Source: a virus | Strand: one strand, 5' to 3' | DNA length: 21,632 bases | IMG/VR virus record: IMGVR_UViG_3300049489_000557 | Coordinates: 1 to 21,632 of that record | Shown here: in pieces, positions 20,539-21,632 of the stretch | Layout: each line of letters starts with the position of its first letter | Numbering within the stretch: position 1 is the first letter of the stretch | Position numbers and translations under genes: made by a program | The notes under the pieces: model-generated | The model's database searches: none | What the model was told of the DNA's origin: nothing | The model's input: the letters and a program-made list of their open reading frames with translations, nothing else

Positions 20539-20729
20539 GGCGTGGCCCTTCCTGTCCGGTATGGACCACGAATTGCGTGGCGCTGGTTGCAGGTTTCCGA
20601 GTGATATCCGTCGGGGTCGTAGCCGCCATCTTCTGCAATGGCGCATTCCCCACAGCAGAACAGGACTGTGGTCTGACGGTCGCACGCTGGGTTACTGCAA
20701 GGCCACAACCGACGATCGTTTGCGTTCAC
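20535..20729 (-). CDS. Small Cys-rich protein, probable zinc ribbon
   Basis: The start is GTG 20729, overlapping the upstream stop as GTGA, with CAGGAAGGG seven to eight bases upstream. The 64-residue product (MNANDRRLWPCSNPACDRQT) has CSNPAC at 11-16 and CCGEC at about 25-29, with a further Cys and His near the C-terminus (SETCNQRH). The Cys spacing suggests a short metal-binding ribbon similar to those found in phage-encoded anti-host or regulatory proteins. No named family was recognised. Confidence 0.7.
   Translation of the reverse strand: MNANDRRLWPCSNPACDRQTTVLFCCGECAIAEDGGYDPDGYHSETCNQRHAIRGPYRTGRATP
20546..20562. repeat. Junction repeat, shortened copy F
   Basis: Minus strand ATACCGGACAGGAAGGG: the two ends of the element without the middle, placed eight bases before GTG 20538. 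It is the most degenerate copy and could be a chance resemblance, though it sits at the expected distance from a start. Confidence 0.45.
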
Positions 20730-21253
20730 GATTCGTCCCTTCCTGTTCGGCCAGAGGCGGTGGAATCCTTCGGGTATCGCGTGGCGGCGAACGCGTCGGC
20801 CTGCTCCTTGCAGTACCCGTAGTACCCCCCCAACGCTTCCCAGATCGCCACGTCGCCGCGCTGGAAGAACGCCGCCATGATCGACTCAGCGCCGAGGCCA
20901 GAGCCGTCGTAGTAGCAACCGCCGTCGATCACGTCACACTCGCTGCGCTCGTATTCGCCTTCGTAGAGGGGTGTGCGCCAGTGGCGTCCAAGGTCGCTCG
21001 CCATCGGCTCGGACGGGATGGGGTGGATGCCGTCCAGGCAGGGCAGTGGCACCCTCACGTCCACCCTGTCACCCCATTCGCTGGTGATGATGTGTGTCGG
21101 CAGCCATCCCGTGTGCATCACGAACTGCACCGAGCCGTCATCCCCGTGGAGAAGGAACCACATCCTCATCGACGCGCGCCCGTACTTGCCTTTCGTTTCC
21201 TCGACTCGGTCGTAGCCGGGCTCGAATCTGATCTCTCGTCGGAGTTCGCTCAT
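20726..21253 (-). CDS. Unknown 175-residue phage protein with repeat-encoded tail
   Basis: The start is ATG 21253 (MSELRREIRFEPGYDRVEET), overlapping the upstream stop as ATGA. Longer readings in this frame cross the upstream gene and are rejected. Recognisable segments are MRMWFLLHGDDGSVQFVMHT with GWLPTH, and ERSECDVIDGGCYYDGSGLG followed by AESIMAAFFQRGDVAIWEAL. Cysteine, tyrosine and glycine clustering at CDVIDGGCYYDGSG looks conserved, as in phage proteins of unknown function. The C-terminus RYPKDSTASGRTGRDES is encoded by the first copy of the repeated junction element. The protein appears soluble. Confidence 0.72.
   Translation of the reverse strand: MSELRREIRFEPGYDRVEETKGKYGRASMRMWFLLHGDDGSVQFVMHTGWLPTHIITSEWGDRVDVRVPLPCLDGIHPIPSEPMASDLGRHWRTPLYEGEYERSECDVIDGGCYYDGSGLGAESIMAAFFQRGDVAIWEALGGYYGYCKEQADAFAATRYPKDSTASGRTGRDES
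20737..20781. repeat. Junction repeat, copy A
   Basis: This element reads on the minus strand as CGCGATACCCGAAGG, a variable middle, then CAGGAAGGG just before a start codon. Copies A and B share a 29-base identical stretch (20747-20775 here). It encodes the tail of the 175-residue protein and supplies the binding site of the next gene. Confidence 0.88.
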
Positions 21254-21444
21254 GTTGCGGCCAGAGCGCCGTCCGCGAGCTGGCGCAACGCGCTCTCGAC
21301 GCCCTCGTGTCCGTAGTCGTCCACGAGGCCCTGGAGGCCGTGGATCAACCGAGGGGACACGCTGCCGTCGAAGATGCTCGGCGGCGAGTAGCCGGAATCC
21401 GCTTGGTTTTTCGGGGATGCGCTGATCAAGTTGTCGGTCGTCAT
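21250..21444 (-). CDS. Unknown 64-residue protein, first gene of the operon, probably leaderless
   Basis: The start is ATG 21444 (MTTDNLISASPKNQADSGYS); no ribosome binding site precedes it, but a strong promoter places the likely transcription start within about two bases of the ATG, so the message is probably leaderless. Longer readings in this frame run through the 11-bp repeats and are rejected. The C-terminal half (LIHGLQGLVDDYGHEGVESA, then LRQLADGALAAT) looks like a small helical domain. The family was not recognised. Its promoter position suggests an early role. Confidence 0.7.
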   Translation of the reverse strand: MTTDNLISASPKNQADSGYSPPSIFDGSVSPRLIHGLQGLVDDYGHEGVESALRQLADGALAAT

Positions 21445-21452
21445 GGAGCGAC

Positions 21453-21480
21453 ATGATATCACATTGATAGCTGTTGTCAA
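21453..21480 (-). promoter_or_regulatory. Strong sigma-70-type promoter for the small-gene operon
   Basis: The minus strand has TTGACA (21475-21480, perfect), a 16-base spacer and TATCAT (21453-21458) with an upstream TG (TGATATCAT), an extended -10. The predicted start point is about 21446-21444, at the ATG of the first gene. An operator-like palindrome overlaps the -10 box. Confidence 0.82.
21455..21471. promoter_or_regulatory. Operator-like site overlapping the early promoter
   Basis: GATATCAC, one base, TTGATAGC: an imperfect palindrome (6 of 8 complementary) that overlaps the -10 box and spacer of the early promoter. A more symmetrical relative lies about 150 bases away at 21604-21620. 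The shared TGATATCAC half-site suggests a common repressor. Confidence 0.55.
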
Positions 21481-21523
21481 CTGCCAACTCGAATTACTTG
21501 ACAGCACGGCCCCGCCTCGGCTT

Positions 21524-21579
21524 GCAGGCAAGGCGCAGGCAGGCTTGCAAGCAAGGCGCAAGCAAGGCGCAAGCAAGCT
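21524..21579. repeat. Iteron-like tandem repeats, 11-bp unit GCAAGCAAGGC
   Basis: The plus strand carries five head-to-tail units: GCAGGCAAGGC (21524), a 12-base variant (21535), GCAAGCAAGGC (21547), the same again (21558) and GCAAGCAAGCT (21569). Two units are identical. They lie just upstream of the early promoter and the operator sites. Such arrays can be replication-initiator binding sites or regulator sites; which applies cannot be told. Confidence 0.78.
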
Positions 21580-21603
21580 TGGCCCGAGTGGCTGTTTCGG
21601 TCT

Positions 21604-21620
21604 GATATCACTGTGATGTC
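21604..21620. promoter_or_regulatory. Second operator-like palindrome near window edge
   Basis: GATATCAC, one base, GTGATGTC: a palindrome with 7 of 8 complementary positions, flanked by T and A. It shares its left half with the site at 21455-21471. It probably controls a gene that lies beyond the right edge or the early promoter from a distance. Confidence 0.55.
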
Positions 21621-21632
21621 ATTATTCTCCCC

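Noticed and set aside
21498-21503. Plus-strand TTGACA as a divergent promoter
   Set aside because: At 16 to 18 bases downstream there is no -10-like hexamer, only GC-rich repeat sequence.
21524-21579. CRISPR array
   Set aside because: The repeats are 11 bases and directly abutting, with no spacers.

Overview
This GC-rich window comes from a tailed double-stranded DNA phage or prophage (Caudoviricetes), most likely a siphovirus: it has a tail tube gene, a tail assembly chaperone with a programmed frameshift and the start of a tape-measure gene, and no sheath gene. The host is probably a high-GC bacterium, and an actinobacterium is a reasonable guess. Supporting this are the many GTG starts, one TTG start, a TANNNT-type -10 box and one apparently leaderless gene. 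No host gene, tRNA, integrase or lysis gene was recognised, so lysogeny cannot be judged. Every credible gene lies on the minus strand, so transcription runs from high to low coordinates. Genes are tightly packed, many joined by ATGA, GTGA or TGATG junctions. No stretch over 300 bases lacks a gene; the longest gaps are 16723-16930 and 21445-21632.

Right end (about 21632 to 16931): a control region holds two related operator-like palindromes, five tandem 11-bp repeats and a strong promoter that places its start point at the first ATG. It is followed by 15 small genes, mostly unknown: several zinc-ribbon-like proteins, one with a DnaJ-type CxxCxGxG motif, two small membrane peptides, a coiled-coil protein and a ribbon-helix-helix protein. 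Between 19.5 and 20.8 kb a repeated element with a built-in ribosome binding site recurs at gene junctions and also encodes the C-terminal tails of four of the proteins.

Middle (16930 to 12157): an intergenic region with a large hairpin, a short palindrome and a promoter leads into replication genes. These are an archaeo-eukaryotic-type primase (AEP) and a large protein joining a CHC2-like zinc motif to a P-loop ATPase. A 484-residue protein of unknown function comes next, directly before the terminase.

Left part (12170 to 1): a packaging and morphogenesis module in the usual order. It contains the large terminase interrupted by a 310-residue intein with an HNH endonuclease, the portal, a small Com-like zinc protein, a protease-scaffold fusion, a decoration protein, the lambda E-type major capsid protein, a short protein ending in 13 Pro-Val-Glu repeats, head-tail connector and tail completion proteins, the tail tube, the G/GT-type frameshifted chaperone (GGGAAAA slippery site) and the 5' part of the tape-measure gene, which runs out of the window.
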